A stretch of 14,242 bases of DNA, taken from NCBI GenBank assembly GCA_945871545.1, contig CAMBWJ010000017.1:1-14242 (forward strand). Reading direction: 5' to 3'. Below the pieces are notes generated by a model, which did not search any database, was not told where the DNA came from, and was given only the letters and a program-made list of their open reading frames with translations. Shown piece by piece: positions 13,180-14,242 of this stretch (its first letter is position 1; each line of letters opens with the position of its first letter). Both the position numbers and the translations under genes were made by a program. The DNA is from an uncultured Clostridia bacterium. Lineage in GTDB: Bacteria; Bacillota_A; Clostridia; Christensenellales; Aristaeellaceae.

Positions 13180-14242
13180 CCTGCGGCTGCGGGTGGAGGG
13201 CGCGTACCCCGAGCGCCTGCTGGAGCGCTGCCTGACCCGGGGCGCGCGCTTCGCACGGGTGCGGCGAACCGGAGCGCGAACGCTGATTCTGGACACGGAT
13301 GAGCGCAGCGCCGAAATCGTGCTGGCGCTCTGCAAGCGCTACGGCCTGAACCACCGCGTGCTGCGCCACGGCGGCCTGTCGGCGCTCTTGCAAGGCCTGC
13401 GCAGCCGCTGGACGCTGGCGCTGGGGCTGATTCTCTGCGCCGCGCTGTGCTGGGGCTTCCTCAGCCGCATCTGGATCATCGACGTGGCCTTCACCGGCCC
13501 CGACGCTGCGCTGGGGAGCGCCTCTGCGCTGCGCCGCTGCATCGCGGAGCAGGGCCTGAAGCCGGGCATGGCGGCCTCGGCGGTGGATGCGGAGCTTCTG
13601 CAAAAGCGCCTTCTGGCCGACGCAGGCGATTACAGCTTCATCGGCGTGCGGGTGCAGGGCATCCGGCTGCTGGTGGAGGCCTCGCCGGAGGTGCCCGCGC
13701 CCGAGGTCTACGAAATCTCCCGCGCCCGCGACCTGGTTGCCCGTCAGGACGGCGTGGTGGAATCCGTCACCGTGCACTCCGGCGAGGCCAGCGTGCACCC
13801 GGGCGACACCGTGCGCAGGGGCCAGACGCTGATTCGCGGCGAGGAGGACAGGAGCAAGGAGGAGACGAACCCCGTCTCCGCCCTGGGCGAGGTGATCGCC
13901 CGCTGCTGGTACGAGGGCGGCGCGCAGGGCCCGCTGGACAAGCGGATCCTTACGCCCACCGGGCGCAGCGAGACCGAATGCCGTTTGGAGCTGCTGGGCT
14001 TCAGCATGCCCATCACGGAATGCGCCGGCTACGCATCGGAGAAACTGGATGCGGAGATCCTGCCGGTGGTGGGGCTGTTCCTGCCGCTGGAGGTGGTGCG
14101 CACCACCCACATCGAGGTGGATGAGCGCATCGAAGCCGTGGACGAGGCTGCCCTTGAGGCGCAGCTCACCGCCCTCGCCCGCGCGGAGCTTCAGTCGAAG
14201 CTTACTGCGGATGGAATCGACTATGAACTCGCCGCAGCCTGG
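13169..14242 (+). CDS. yqfD: Sporulation protein YqfD, 3' end beyond the window
   Basis: Open to the window edge with 358 codons present, out of roughly 390-400 usual for the family. The start ATG at 13169 has GGGGAGG 9 nt upstream, inside yqfC, so the pair is translationally linked. An N-terminal soluble region (1-80) with NHRVLRHGG is followed by one membrane helix (about 82-101) and then RIWIIDVAFTG, the characteristic YqfD junction. After it come DYSFIGVRVQG, then RARDLVARQDGVVESVTVHSGEASVHPGDTV (about 190-220), a barrel-sandwich-like stretch, and ASEKLDAEILPVVGLFLPLEV near 288-309. YqfD is a membrane protein needed for efficient sporulation in Bacillus (stage IV type), with unknown biochemistry. 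phoH and ybeY are expected just past the window. Confidence 0.88.
   Translation, partial: MNHDLRLRVEGAYPERLLERCLTRGARFARVRRTGARTLILDTDERSAEIVLALCKRYGLNHRVLRHGGLSALLQGLRSRWTLALGLILCAALCWGFLSRIWIIDVAFTGPDAALGSASALRRCIAEQGLKPGMAASAVDAELLQKRLLADAGDYSFIGVRVQGIRLLVEASPEVPAPEVYEISRARDLVARQDGVVESVTVHSGEASVHPGDTVRRGQTLIRGEEDRSKEETNPVSALGEVIARCWYEGGAQGPLDKRILTPTGRSETECRLELLGFSMPITECAGYASEKLDAEILPVVGLFLPLEVVRTTHIEVDERIEAVDEAALEAQLTALARAELQSKLTADGIDYELAAAW

Noticed and set aside
13019..14110. 363-codon minus-strand frame over yqfD
   Set aside because: Shadow; the plus strand has the recognisable YqfD protein with its membrane helix and ribosome binding site.

Overview
This window looks like chromosomal DNA of an endospore-forming, high-GC member of the Clostridia, probably an uncultured gut lineage. 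The evidence is a yqfC-yqfD sporulation gene pair, a fused acetyl-CoA carboxylase carboxyltransferase (AccD-AccA) of the kind met in Clostridia, a YfhO-type membrane glycosyltransferase, and AGGAGG-like ribosome binding sites with sigma-A promoters (TATAAT, often with an extended TGn). The taxonomic placement is an inference. I found no phage, insertion sequence, tRNA, rRNA or CRISPR.

Layout. (1) 1-2549, plus strand: the tail of a GtrB/CsbB-like polyprenyl-phosphate glycosyltransferase overlaps a complete YfhO-like GT-C membrane protein. Together they look like a sugar-lipid donor and membrane transferase pair that decorates an envelope polymer. (2) 2905-5019, plus: a cytoplasmic glycoside-hydrolase-like protein (TIM barrel plus beta-galactosidase-trimerisation-like domain) of unassigned specificity, followed by a hairpin terminator. 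(3) 5339-7045, plus: the accD-accA fusion, preceded by phased T-tracts and a possible 30-codon leader reading frame, and closed by a strong terminator. (4) 7150-11468, minus: a catabolic-looking operon read in the order gntR (HutC/UTRA repressor), shikimate-dehydrogenase-like oxidoreductase, D-2-hydroxyacid dehydrogenase, FGGY sugar kinase. Its promoter carries a cluster of palindromes and GTTATG repeats that could be the repressor operator. (5) 11604-11683: three 25-bp-period hairpin repeats touching the stop codon of the next gene. (6) 11682-12656, minus: dusB, with a TTG start. (7) 12883-14242, plus: yqfC and yqfD, the latter cut by the window edge.

The most interesting part is region 4. 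Two dehydrogenases and a kinase under a sugar-responsive-type repressor suggest oxidation and reduction of a polyol, cyclitol or sugar acid into a ketose or sugar acid that the kinase traps. The shikimate-dehydrogenase-like protein lacks the usual shikimate-pocket signature and the kinase lacks the XylB-type MHG signature, so the default names (shikimate dehydrogenase, xylulokinase) may be wrong for both. No transporter or aldolase is present to identify the substrate. The glycoside hydrolase of region 2 might supply the sugar, but it lies on the other strand beyond accDA, so that link is speculative.
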